Of a stretch of 64,000 nucleotides of DNA, positions 25,812-38,078 are shown piece by piece. The position numbers were made by a program, and so were the translations under genes. The stretch's first letter is position 1, and the number at the start of each line of letters is the position of its first letter. This DNA is from Plasmodium malariae (taxonomy: Eukaryota > Apicomplexa > Aconoidasida > Haemosporida > Plasmodiidae), in NCBI RefSeq assembly GCF_900090045.1, contig NC_041781.1, positions 1,591,501 through 1,655,500 of the forward strand. The letters are read 5' to 3'. The notes under the pieces were generated by a model. That model had not been told where the DNA came from and made no database searches. It saw only the letters and a list, made by a program, of their open reading frames with translations.

Positions 25812-28700
25812 ATTTGAGTGTTTTTTTTCAACGTAGTAGTATGTTTTTCGAAGATAACTTTTTCATGTTTTTTGTTGTATATTTATGTGTAATATATATG
25901 TATGTGTATGCTCCCATTTTTTTTATAGTGCTTTTTTTTATTAATTTTTTTGTTGTAAATAATGAGGATTTTTGACTTCAATTATTCACAATTTGTGTAA
26001 ATGCATTGTTCCATGTTACTGCAAATAAAAAATTTAAACCCAACATTATATAGAATAAACTTTTTTGTATTTTGCAAAATTTAAAAATAACTAAAAATAT
26101 TGTTTACAATTTTTAAAAATTAACTTTCGTACATATCTTTCACAAATGAAAATAATAATCAAGCATAATTAAAAGCTCACAATATTTTACATCATTTTGT
26201 TTATCCATTTTTATCTTTTATCAAGGTGCTAAATGATTAACAAAAACAATTTATATATTTAATTTTTTAAGTGCAAACTATATGAATATATTTATTTGTT
26301 AGTAACTATGTTTACATAGAAGTATTTGTTATCGTACAAATTTTTCAAAAATAGTGAAAAATGGAAAGTAGTACTATATCCTTTTTATTACATAAAAATC
26401 ATTAAAATAAGAAAAAACAAAAGTAAAACTTATCTAATGTACATTTTTTATCTAATACTGAAAAAATCTATATATTTTATATTTGTTCGTACATTTCCCC
26501 TTATATGTAACATAAGATTGCTTCGTGAATCTTTCAATTTACCCTTAAAAATTTATAAAAAAAATTAATATCCTTCCCTCCAGAAGAGTAAAATTAAAGG
26601 AATGAAAACTGTTATTTTGCAATATAATTTTTGAAAATTCTCTAAACATTTGTATAAATTATGTATTATTGCTTTTTTGTTATTTTAGTGAATTATCTTA
26701 ACTGTTATGAGTTTTAAAATAATAATATTACTGAATCTTAAAAAAATATTAAAAAAATATGGTAAATACATTCTACTATTTATGTAAATTCCATTTACGT
26801 AGAATAATATTTAAATAATTAATCACGTTATTTATTTCTTATAGAATAACCAAAATAAAAAGAAAACAATTATCAAACCTATCTCTTTTTTTACATTAAC
26901 GCAGTTGTTTCAAACTATTTTGAAGTTCCTAAAGTATAAATCTAATTTTTTTATTTCTATGAATTAACTATTATAGTATTTTCATTATATATTTTCCTGC
27001 AGCGCATTATAACATATTCACTTCAAATTCTTTAAAAGGAACTACAATTTTCATTAGTTTTTGCCCTTGGAAATCATGTCATAAATTTTCAATAATCTTT
27101 TCCAAGTGAATATAAAGATGGGTCTACAAGAAATGTTTGCTTTTATTATATAATTATAAGAAGTCATAATAGAACATAAAATGGATAAACTCATTCTTTT
27201 CTTTGATAAGCAATGAAAAATAACATTTTTATTAAGAATAATAAACTACACTGAATTGCTTATATGTGCATCTAAAGGAAAACAGTATAATACTTTTTTT
27301 GTCTTATATAAAATGTGAATAATGCTTTTGAAGTATAAACATTATTAGCTTCTATATTAAATAAATGGATTTAATTTTTTTGTATATTTAGGTAAATTGT
27401 TGTAAGAGTAACGTACAGAAGTCAAAAGTCCTAAAAATATTTTTTAAATTAATAAGATGTTTATAAAAACTATAAATAAATGCATTTTAAATAAAATTTT
27501 AGAATTGCTCTTTAACTTATTTAGTTGTTCAAAAACATTCGTCAAATAATTATATATAACTATAGAGTAAAAATTATTATTTGTAGTAATGATTTTTACA
27601 TTATTTCATTATAAGATGTATTAATATTTGTCTTGCTATGTATCAATAAAACGAAGTTAATACATTATTAGTTATATTACTTTCAAATATATTAATGGCT
27701 TATTTGAATGAAGTGATATTTCATTATTATGCTTATAAAAATTTCTTCTCATATTTATCTGCAAAAAAATTTTTGGTTCATTTTATTTTATATCACTGTT
27801 AAAAGCAAACATAAATACATTGGGTTCAATTTTTTCAAAAAAATTAACATAAAAATTCGAATATTCATAAAAAATAGTTGCACATATTTAGCGAGATTGT
27901 TTTACTCGAGGAAGTAACTTATGCATAAATATTTTGGCACCGTAAAAAGTGTAAATGGAATTTGTTATATTAAGCATATATACACATTTGCCACCTCATT
28001 TTTCGTATGCACAAACAAATAATTCAATTTAATATTAACATTTCAAAAAAATTGTTCTTTTTTTTTTTAAATTATAGAATAAAATGTAAAGCAACATTAA
28101 ATCAACGGTACTAATTTTGATATTATATTAAATCTAAAAGTAAAATATAACGTTAAATCTGAATTAATATATTTTAGCGCACTTAAACGAATCATGTATT
28201 GATTTCACAGAATAAAAAAAAGATATATAAAGAAAATAATATGATAAAATCATTTCTAAAATGTATCACTAAAAAAAGTGGTGAAAATAATGTACAACCA
28301 AAATTCAAAGAAAATACAAAATATTCAATGGAATATTTAATAGTAATGTTCACTATTATGAAAGTTTATGGCTTAATTTTCTTGTAATTGTTTCATGATG
28401 GATTTATTGCTTTGAAGTATAGTATTTTTTTTATAGTATCATAGGTATTTTAAAAATAAAAAAAAAAATCAGAATGGTCTTTCAAATATAATTAATTATT
28501 AAAGGAAAAAGCATATATAGTAAAAGTAAAATATAAAAGCATATAAATTAGAGAAAAGTAAAATAATAAAAACAATAAAAAATTATGAACTCGTAAAAAA
28601 GATATAACAGTAAAATTAATAAATTATAACAAAGTTAAAATTTTTAACTTTATAAATATGTAAATGTTTATACTTGAAAAAAAAAAACTATAATGTGATT
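25812..28700. other. Gene-poor pericentromeric DNA, left side
   Basis: Nearly 2.9 kb with no ORF that looks protein-like. The three 62-80 residue ORFs (26326, 27729, 28199) are Lys/Ile/Phe-rich, lack partners or splice logic and look like chance. G+C is low but not absent, rising and falling without GC islands. No tRNA or snRNA motif is seen. Confidence 0.6.
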
Positions 28701-31200
28701 TTCGGGAAAAGGAAAAACAGTTACATGTATATATGTAAATAAATCTATTAAAATAAAAAATAATTTTCAAATATAAATATAACAAAATGTACAATATAAA
28801 AAAAAATAATTAAATATATTATTCTAAAAGAAATAATACATTAAAAATTAGTAAAAATAATAAATATATTTTTAAATTATATTAATATCGTGTATATTTT
28901 TATATAAATAATTAATAAAATTAATGAAATATAAATAAAATAAATCAAATATATATAAATAATTAATATAGTTATTTAAATATAAACAAAGTAAATTAAT
29001 AAAATTAAATTATACTAATATCGTGTATATTATACATATAAATAATTAGTAAAATTAATTAAATATAAATAAAATAAATTAGTAAAATTAATTAAATATA
29101 AATAAAATAAATTAGTAAATTAATTAAATATAAATAAAATAAATTAGTAAAATTAATTAAATATAATTAATTAATAAAGTTATTTAAATATAAATAGAAT
29201 ATAAACAAATATAAATCATATAAACAATTAATATAATTATTTAAATATAAATAAAATAATGAATTAAAAATATTTGTTCATAAATAAATTATTAATTTAA
29301 AAAAAAATAAATAAAAAGAAATAATAAATAAATTAGTAGTTAATTAAAATAAATTTTAATAAATAAATGGCTAATTAATTAAAAAATAGTAATTAATTGA
29401 TAATTAAACAAATATATAGTAATAAATAATTGATTTTAATTATTTAAATAATATAATTATAAAAGAAATAGTAATAAATATACAATTAATAGAATAATAA
29501 AAATTAATATAGTATAATTATAATATAATAATACTGTTGAAATATATTATTCAAATAATATATGAATATTTTATTTAATTACATTAGTTATTTTATCTAT
29601 TGACTAATTAATTTTAGAAAATATTGTCAATATATTTTTAAATAAATTATAATGATTATTTTTATAATGTTTAAATAAATTAAAAGTTTCTTTATTATTT
29701 AGTTGTTTAATAATATACTTAATTATTTTTAATAAGTTAATAATTTATGCTTTTAATTGTATTTAATATATAAAATTATATTATATATATAATAATTCTT
29801 AGATTTATATTAAATTAATTATTATTTAAAATATATATTTATTTGATAAAATAAAATTAATGTTATAATTATATAAATGATAAATATATATTATTACATA
29901 ATTTAAAGCAATGTTATTATAATTTTATATATTTTTTAATTTATTTATAATTAATTACTTATTTTTTTTTATTATTTTCGTAAAATTTAAACATATTATA
30001 TATATCTTTTAATTAATTAATTAATTAATTCAAAATAATAATATTTATGTTAATATTCTTAATTATTATAAAAATATATATTTTTTCTGACGGAATTAAT
30101 TATATAATTAAGAGTTTTTTTTATATCGATTAATAATATATTATTATTTAATAGTTATTTATAAAAAAAATATATACTATATAACTATAATTATATGAAT
30201 GTATTAAATTAATAAATAAATATAATTAATTATTTATTTTTATTTACACTAAATTTACCATTATTTTTTATTTATTATATTATTTTATTTAATTTATTAT
30301 TTTTATTTATTAAATATGTTTTATTATTTACATAATTAAATTAATTATAATAACTACTAATTACACTTGTTATATTATTTAATTATTTTGTATATTTAAT
30401 TAAGTATATATTAAATCTATTATATATCATCTATTGTATTAATTATATTAGTACTTAATTAAACTAATGAATTATTTCATATCTTTAATTATATTGTTTA
30501 TTTAAATTAATTATTATGTATTATTTATTTAGTTATGCAATTTTATCGAATTATTTTATTTATTTTTTTTTTAATTATATTATTATATATCATTGTACCA
30601 TCCTATTAAATTAAATTAATTATATTATATTTAAGTAATTATATTATATACTTTATTTTATTTTTTACTTAAAATAAAATTATATATAATTTATTTAAAT
30701 ATACTATTATATATTTTTAAAAATTAATTTTTAATATATTTTATTTTAATTAAATAAATTATTAATTATATATAATTAATTTATTATTATTTATTTTAAT
30801 AAATGCTTTATATTAATTCTATCCTTATTTAAAATATTAATATATATAATTTACATAGTTTTATATTTTATTATTATTACTTATTTTTATATTTATAATT
30901 ATATTAATTAATTATAATAACTATTATATAACATTCAAATTAATGGAATATATTTAATAAAAATAATAAATTATAGTAATATTATTAATTTTAATAGATT
31001 AAAAAAAATAATTGTGTTATTAAATTACAGACGTGTATTTAATTAAATAGATTATACAATATTATTTATTTAATTATTTTAATTTAATTAAATTATTTAT
31101 TTATTTTTTTAGCTAATATATTTATTACATATTTATTTCAACTTTTACTATAACACATTTATTTATATATATTTAATGTAGTAATTTTATTATTATTTCG
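28700..31200. other. Putative regional centromere (extreme A/T block)
   Basis: About 2.5 kb is almost free of G and C; whole 60-base lines contain none to two G/C. It has imperfect internal repeats and no ORF of 60 codons in any frame, which is remarkable given how common chance ORFs are elsewhere here. Plasmodium centromeres are known as 2-3 kb regions of over 95% A+T with short imperfect repeats, one per chromosome. Size, composition, lack of genes and the flanking gene-poor zones all fit. Edges are approximate. Confidence 0.85.
29042..29164. repeat. 33-bp tandem repeat inside the centromere-like block
   Basis: The unit AATTAGTAAAATTAATTAAA plus TATAAATAAAATA recurs about 3.7 times, one copy lacking one A. 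A separate marker TAATATCGTGTATATT occurs at about 28883 and again at about 29016, implying an older duplication of about 133 bp. Confidence 0.8.
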
Positions 31201-32576
31201 AAATTTGAAGATATTGATAATATTTACGAAAAATTAAAAAAAAAAAGAAAGAAAAATTTTATATTTGTTTAATATGATGGTTAAAGGGTGTAAAAATCTA
31301 TTAAGCCGAATGAACGAATAAAAGTACAATATAATATCATTTTAAAGTATAAAATAAAACATAAAATATTCTTAGTTTTTTTATGGATAAATTGCTGCAT
31401 CTATATATTTAGTTATGAAAATTTTATAAAAAAAAAAAACTTTTATTAATCCTCAGTAAATACAATATTATAAATGATTATGTAATTTCATATTTCACAA
31501 ATAAAAGATAAAATCAATTTTAGTACTTGATATAAATAAGGAAAAGTATCACATTTTTTCATTCATGTACACATGATTAATTGGTAATACGAGCATTAAA
31601 AAATAATATAAATTTATAGTGTAAATTATTTTTACATAAGGAAATACTGAAAATAGTATAGTGTTTCAATATGTGAAAATCCACGATGAAAATCAATAAT
31701 TGAGGTTTTTTATTTAAAAAAAAGGAACATCTAATTCATAGGATGTAAAATATTATATATTGCGTATCTTAATATTTTCCTAAAACAATAGTAATATGGA
31801 TAATGTTTTTACTATTTACTGTTCTATTATAAGACTGTAATATTTTCATTTACCCTTAACATTTCTAATTAATGTAATAATGATAATGTATATGAAATGA
31901 TATAACAATGTTCTTATTTTTCTGTCCTAATTTTTTAAGTCTTTCAATAGTTAAAATAGCAATAGGTAAAGATGTAGATACAGGCAGATAATTATCCACT
32001 ATGAATTTTTAATTAATGTATTTACACATGTTTCATTACATATAAACACCTATGAAAGCACAAGAAAAACAAAAGAATAATGAATTGTAATATTAAAACA
32101 AAAAAAAAATATATAAATTCTTAGTATTTAAAAATGTATTTATTGTAATAAATTAACATTCTTATTCATAAGGATTCATCTTTACTGTTTCATCTTTGAA
32201 ATGACAATTTTTTATTTTATTATAGGTGTTTAATAAATAATAATAATCTTATGAATATGTGTAAATATGTTTTTTTCTCTTATGTAAGTACAATAAAATG
32301 AATGAAATTATGTCTTTTAATAGCGCCCTAATTGTATATAAGTAATTTTAATAATGGTAATATATTCAAACTAGTTTATTTTTATCTATTTTTAATATAA
32401 CAAAATAGGAAATATTATAATATGATTAAAATATTACATAAGATAGTACTTTCATGTAATTTATTGTTGAATACTTAAAATTAATATTAATGCTCCCGTG
32501 CTGTTGCTACTCCTCTCCTCATTTTGTCTTTTTTTTTTTAATCTAAAATATATTTTGTATACACCTTTGTACTAAA
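31201..32576. other. Gene-poor pericentromeric DNA, right side
   Basis: About 1.4 kb of A/T-rich sequence with no supported gene. It is the downstream flank of the minus-strand gene ending at 32577. Confidence 0.55.
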
Positions 32577-33998
32577 TTATAATGCTATATGTTCCCGCTC
32601 ATATAAAGAATTGTGCTTAATAGAGCCTCTATAGTTGCTTAGCAATACATGTTCTCCACTCTCAATTGGGTCAAAATTGTTATTATTATAACTTTCATCG
32701 TTTAAATTTCCTTTTTGGTAATTCTTTTTTTTATTATATGTAATGTTAAAAGAATTTCTTAATAAATATTTAATTTTTCTTGTTTTTCTTAATAAAGTTA
32801 ATAGGTTATCAGAATTTTCAGCAGATATATTTTTCATTCTTACTGTGAAATTTGTTATAGTTCTTTTTTTTTTTGAATTTACGCTATTTTCGATTTGTCT
32901 ATTTTCCAAATTTGTATTGTAAATTTTCCTTAAACTATATTTATTGCTTCCGAAGGAGTTATTTTTTGGAATTCGAAGGTTATTTGTTTCCTTATTTTGA
33001 TTATTTATCCTTTTACGATATTTTAAAATTGAACCATTCGGTAAATAAATTTCTTCATTAGTACATAGATTTGGTATTTTATCTTTTTTTTTAGGTGTAT
33101 ATTTTAAGGGGATATCGCAATTTTTATCACAAGGATTTATTATTCTATGTAATATTTTTATGGGATTCCTTTTCTCTTTTGTATTACCATTTTTTACATT
33201 TCCCAAATTTTGATTTTTCGCTTTCCCACATTCTTCTTTTGTTGTGTTCTTAATTTTTCGGAATTTCTTGTATTTTATAGACTGCATTAGTAATGTAATA
33301 TCCTTCACATTCTTAAATAAGAATTTTACATTTTCACTAGTTCCAAAGTGCTCAACAAGAGTGAGAGTATTCCTAAGAAGACATTTAATTTTTTTTTTTA
33401 ACTTTTGAAAATATTTATTATAACAATCGAGTTTCCTTAGCAACTCATCATTTTCAGAACGCATTTCTACTATTCTATTTTTTTCTTTTTTTATATCTAA
33501 ATAATACTTATTTTTATACATTTGTTCTAGGTGAAAGTTATCTTTTTGAATGTTCTTTATATTAATTAATTTTTCTTCAAACTTGTTGGTTAATAGGGTT
33601 ATCTCTCTTTTTAATTTAGTTATTATTTCATCCTTGTCATCACAAAAAAACCCTGTTTTATCTTTCGCTAAAAACACAGGTTGTTGTGGCATTTTACTTT
33701 TTGAATAATAATTTTTCGAATATTTTTCGTTTTGTATATTATCTTTAGCATTTTCATTATCATTAATAAAATTTGATTTAGAATGAACTTTTTTGCCTAG
33801 AGAAAGTTTAAACAGTCCTTTATTTTTTAGTTCAAAGCTGTCGATAATTTGTTTTTTGTAATTAAATTCAAATTCTGAGCTAAAATCTGATTCACTATTC
33901 AAATTATTTTTTTTTTCTTCTGATTCATTTATTGATTCTACATATTTTTTTTTACTTAATGAATCTTCATCAGCTGAATTTTTATGATTCCTGTTCAT
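32577..33998 (-). CDS. Conserved hypothetical coiled-coil protein
   Basis: Single-exon ORF of 473 aa starting MNRNHKNSADEDSLSKKKY. Residues 1-110 are Ser/Asp/Glu/Asn-rich and probably disordered. About 128-215 has heptad-like spacing of Leu/Ile with many charged residues, consistent with a coiled coil. The remainder is strongly basic with several short Lys/Arg clusters (for example near residues 280-300 and 395-425) that could be nuclear localisation signals. No signal peptide or membrane segment is visible. It is the only gene in the 10 kb around the centromere-like block, on its right side. I do not recognise a family and assign no function. The stop at 32577 is followed by an A/T-rich flank. 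Confidence 0.75.
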   Translation of the reverse strand: MNRNHKNSADEDSLSKKKYVESINESEEKKNNLNSESDFSSEFEFNYKKQIIDSFELKNKGLFKLSLGKKVHSKSNFINDNENAKDNIQNEKYSKNYYSKSKMPQQPVFLAKDKTGFFCDDKDEIITKLKREITLLTNKFEEKLINIKNIQKDNFHLEQMYKNKYYLDIKKEKNRIVEMRSENDELLRKLDCYNKYFQKLKKKIKCLLRNTLTLVEHFGTSENVKFLFKNVKDITLLMQSIKYKKFRKIKNTTKEECGKAKNQNLGNVKNGNTKEKRNPIKILHRIINPCDKNCDIPLKYTPKKKDKIPNLCTNEEIYLPNGSILKYRKRINNQNKETNNLRIPKNNSFGSNKYSLRKIYNTNLENRQIENSVNSKKKRTITNFTVRMKNISAENSDNLLTLLRKTRKIKYLLRNSFNITYNKKKNYQKGNLNDESYNNNNFDPIESGEHVLLSNYRGSIKHNSLYEREHIAL

Positions 33999-36002
33999 TC
34001 TAAAAATAGGAGAGAAAATACACTATTCAGTTGTGGATTAAATAAAATGATATTAATTAGGGAAGAACATAAAATAATATTTCTTATTTCCCCTATATTA
34101 TAAATTAATATTTACTGTATTTTCAAATTGAATTATCCAAAAATTTTTTTAAGTTTAATTTTATGAATTATATAAAAAGATAATTCTTTAAAATGGTAAG
34201 TATATTTTACTGATTTGTTAAATATTAATTTATAAATATGCTTATTATGTATAATTTTACAATTTTTAATGTAAAATTTCTTGACAGCCTAAAATATATA
34301 TATGTAAGCAACATAATATAGTAAGTGTATTCTCATTATACAAGTATAAATATAGAACTGTAACGTAATATAAATGAATACACGCTTTTTTAATTATCTT
34401 TTTATATTTACAAAGCGGTTGTAGAACAAAATAAGGGTAAAATTGTATATAAGAAATAAATTAATATTCCTTTAAATTTTATTAAGAACATTTTTAAATA
34501 TTCTCTTAATACATTAAAAAAATAAGTATAACTCAAATTCAACTTAGCGACTATTTTAAACAGAACGTTTCATCAAAATGTGCAGCGTTTTTGGAGACGC
34601 CAAACGATTATTCATAAATTATTTATATATTTATTTTTATATTTGTATATATCATATACTGTCTTTTTTTTTTTTTTTTTGTAGTGACCGTTTCATAACA
34701 GTAAAAAAACAAATTATGTAAAATACTAGTATATGTGCGATATAATTGCACGTTAAATAAACCATGAGACGTTTAAATAAATTGTATGATCTTGAGTTTA
34801 TAACAACTAAAATAAACAAAAAAAAATAAAATCTGCGCGAGCTTTTAGTGATTTTTTATTTCTATTCTTGTTCTTTTAGTAGGTGGTCATTTATATAACA
34901 TCACTTTTTTAAAATAAAAAATGAATATTTTTGAGAGATTCTTCAGGAGTATATTTTCCATTTTTGTAAATACAGTACAAAAATTTTACTTATTTTTTTG
35001 TTTAGCATAAATATGAAACATGAAATGATCAAATGATCAAATAAAAAAAAAAACATTTATGCACACATATTCTATAGAATTTTTTTTTTGGAATTTCCAA
35101 GAAAAAAAAAAAAAAGGCAAATAAGAAATTATACAAAATAACAATTTTTTATTTTAAAATATATTCTTTTACGATATTATGTTTGTTTTGTAGCCTACAT
35201 TTATGAGTAATTGTTTTGTGTGTTTTCATTTTAAGTAAGTATATATATATTTGAACAACCATAAAATATATAAAAAGATACAGACCTCCATTATTTAAAA
35301 AAAAAGAATTGCATAAATAAAAAAAAATTGAAAAAATTTTAAAAAGACTACAATTTTGCTCCATTCAAGAAAAGAAAAAAAGCAACAAGTAATTTTAGAA
35401 ACAAAAAAAACATAATTCATATACTAAAATTATTAAAAAATGATATACTGTTATACAAAGGGCAACTTATATTATGAATTTAAATATTTCACATATATAT
35501 ATATATATATATATATGTAGGTATGTTATATATTATAGAATTGTTCGATAAAATGAAAAATATAATTACAGAAATTACTCCATATAGTTAATTATTACAT
35601 CATTTTGTCTTTTAATTCAATACAAATTATAATTAGAAAACAAAAAAATATTATGCCTTATGCCACTGGTAGTGCAATGTAAAAGTGAGACATCATTTAT
35701 ATGCATGTACTAAAAGAAAAGATTACTTACTAAAATACCGATGAAAGCATTTTATTAAGGATATTTTAATTCATATATTTTTATACATTTAAATTTTAGT
35801 CTACGGGGGATATAACCATTTTAATCCTCATTTTTGTAAAAACAAAAGCTTCATAATATTTTGTATTTAACGTTTATATTTTCGTTCTTGTAAACATCCA
35901 TGCTATATGAATAGTTACAATACGTAATAAAACAATTTTGCTTAGAAGTTTATAAATATTCTTGCGTCTTCCAAATAGTAGAATATATATATATTTTTAT
36001 TA
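33999..36002. other. Intergenic region, possible short non-coding RNA
   Basis: No coding sequence is supported; the 71-residue ORF at 35149-35364 has no protein-like features. Two patches at about 34545-34615 and 34735-34850 have clearly higher complexity and G+C than the surroundings, with a small hairpin (GCGTTTTTGGAGACGC at about 34585). They might be a small RNA, but I cannot name a class. Confidence 0.35.
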
Positions 36003-36767
36003 CTAAAGAATAACTCCATTTTTTGACACATTTTTAATTTCCTTAATTTCAGATATGTAGTATACTAGCATATTTTTTATCATGTATTGCAGCGTTATTT
36101 CACTTTGTGAGCAGGTAACACATGCTCCTTCCAATTGCACATAAACTACGCCTAAAGGTTACAAAGTTTTTAAAAAATTTTCAGTAAAAAGGTAATAAAC
36201 ATGTGGAAGCACATATTACTCGATTTTATTTTAAAAAATATTCACATGCAGATAAACATACATGAATACAAAGACACATGAACACCTAAGCAAATGTAAA
36301 TACATATATGCAAAAAAAAAAGGAGCGTGTAATATTGTACCATTATCTACGTCGAAACAAATAAATTTTATATCTCCGCCATCATTTACAATTATTGGAC
36401 GAACTCTTTTCTCTATTAACAATTTTATGCTACTTATAATTTCCATGATATCTTCGCTTGTTTCATATTTTTTTTCACTTTTTATCTTTTGTAATATAGA
36501 AATGATATTTTGCTCATTGGAGGAACTGTTGTCTGAATTTTTTTGAAATATATCAATAAAATTATTTATTTCATTCATATAATTGACATAATCGGTATTT
36601 TTTGTCGTACAAAAAGACATAGGATTTATTCTTTTAGTTACCAGACATTTATTTAAAGCATTCATATGAGTTGAGAAATGAACAAATGTTTTTTTATAAA
36701 TGTTTAATGTTATCTTCCTCCTGAGATATAATCGTTTACAGCAAGATATATTTTTAAAATGAATCAT
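36003..36767 (-). CDS. NFU-type iron-sulfur cluster carrier, mitochondrial form
   Basis: Two exons, 36767-36341 and 36151-36003, joined in phase 1 across a 189-bp intron (GTACAA donor, CTTTAG acceptor), give 191 aa. The NFU domain starts near residue 111 (LLIEKRVRPIIVNDGGDIKF) and continues in exon 2 with VYVQLEGACVTCSQSEITL, carrying the CxxC that bridges a [4Fe-4S] cluster between two subunits. Family role: late-acting carrier delivering [4Fe-4S] clusters to apoproteins. The N-terminus is rich in Lys/Arg, Ser and hydrophobic residues with no signal peptide. That suggests a mitochondrial presequence rather than the bipartite apicoplast leader of the other Plasmodium NFU. The 178-residue ORF that reads through the donor loses the cluster-binding half and is not the product. 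Confidence 0.88.
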
Positions 36768-37205
36768 TTTTTTTTTGTAGGGCTAAAATGAGGAATAATT
36801 ATGAATATGTAAAAATGTCTTCTAGTAAGACAAAAAAAAAAAAAAAAAAAATAGCTATTTTTATTTTAATTCAATTCATTTTATTCCATTTAAATTTATT
36901 TCATTTTATATGGAACTACTTTATTTCATCTTATTTCATATCATTTTATTTTTTTCTTATTTAATTTGAAGCTTGAAAAATGCAAACGCTTTCAACATTA
37001 AAGCAAATAAGGGATTCAGAATAATTTTAATAATTTTTTTTTTATTAGTAAAACTTAATAATATTTAGGAGAATCGCAGTTTTTTAATAAATAGAGAGAA
37101 TTTTTTTTTTTTTTAACATATACACAATAATTTTTTATTGGTGAAACAATTTGTTTACGGCGTATAAATATATACATACACTTAAGTAAATGAAGCAAAA
37201 TTACG

Positions 37206-37992
37206 ATGTTTCCATACGAACCAAGTAAAATTGAACTACCACCAAATGAATGGGATAAACTAATTGAAGAGAGAATAAATGAACTAAAAAAGAAATACAA
37301 TTCATATAAAAAGGTATGGAATATGTCATTAATATTTCGAAAATTAATAAAACATTTTAAAGTTAACAACAAATATACTTGCTATATGCGTGCATACAAA
37401 AAAATATTAAATCAGTAAAACTTTTTATATACTGCGTAAAGAAAACGTGAATAAAAAGTAATTCCAATTGCTATAATTGTGAGGGCGAAAAAGCTTTATG
37501 ATTTGTAACGTGCCTATTAATATACATGAATTTATATATATATATATAATGTTTTTTTTACACGATGGTAGATATCATTTCTTTTTGAATAATATATATA
37601 TATATAATACATATAAAACATTTTTTAATTATTGTATAGTTAATGTGCCCTGACTACAATTATATATATGTGAATTATTATTATTTTTTTTGTTTTTTTC
37701 CTTTTCCATACGTCTTAAATAAAACATTTTGGAACCTTAGCTAATTAATTACATTTTTACATACGTTTTCGTGATACGCCATGCGATGCTCTGTTTTGCT
37801 TCATACTGTTTTTTATTATTTTATTTTATTTTATTTTATTTTTTTTGTTTTTTTTTTTTTAATTTTCTTAAGCTGATTTCATGCCTTCTACATATATACA
37901 CATTGTATAGGTTGAAAGCTACGACAATAAAAACGAAAACGGAAATGATCGAAAAATAACAAGCTTTTATGAACTTGGTACAATTCTGTGCT

Positions 37993-38028
<36 letters not shown>

Positions 38029-38078
38029 TTATAAAAACACGTAAAACACTCAGTCCGGATTTAATATTAAACCACTAG
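37206..38078 (+). CDS. Doubtful small two-exon gene
   Basis: Exon 1 (37206-37313) encodes MFPYEPSKIELPPNEWDKLI and a charged helix ending before an AAG/GTATGG donor, and looks genuinely coding. One legal continuation is exon 37911-38078 (TTGTATAG acceptor, phase 0), giving 91 aa with a (TA)n-encoded Tyr-Ile stretch and a stop overlapping the 3' end of the HBS1-like gene by 29 bp. Another is an acceptor at 37871-37872, giving 64 aa and ending at 37959. Both keep frame, so the C-terminus is undecided. It lies 438 bp from the divergently read NFU gene and may share its promoter. No family is recognised. Confidence 0.4.

Noticed and set aside
36003..36767. Assignment of the NFU gene to the apicoplast.
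   Set aside because: The N-terminus lacks a signal peptide and is basic and Ser/hydrophobic-rich like a mitochondrial presequence.
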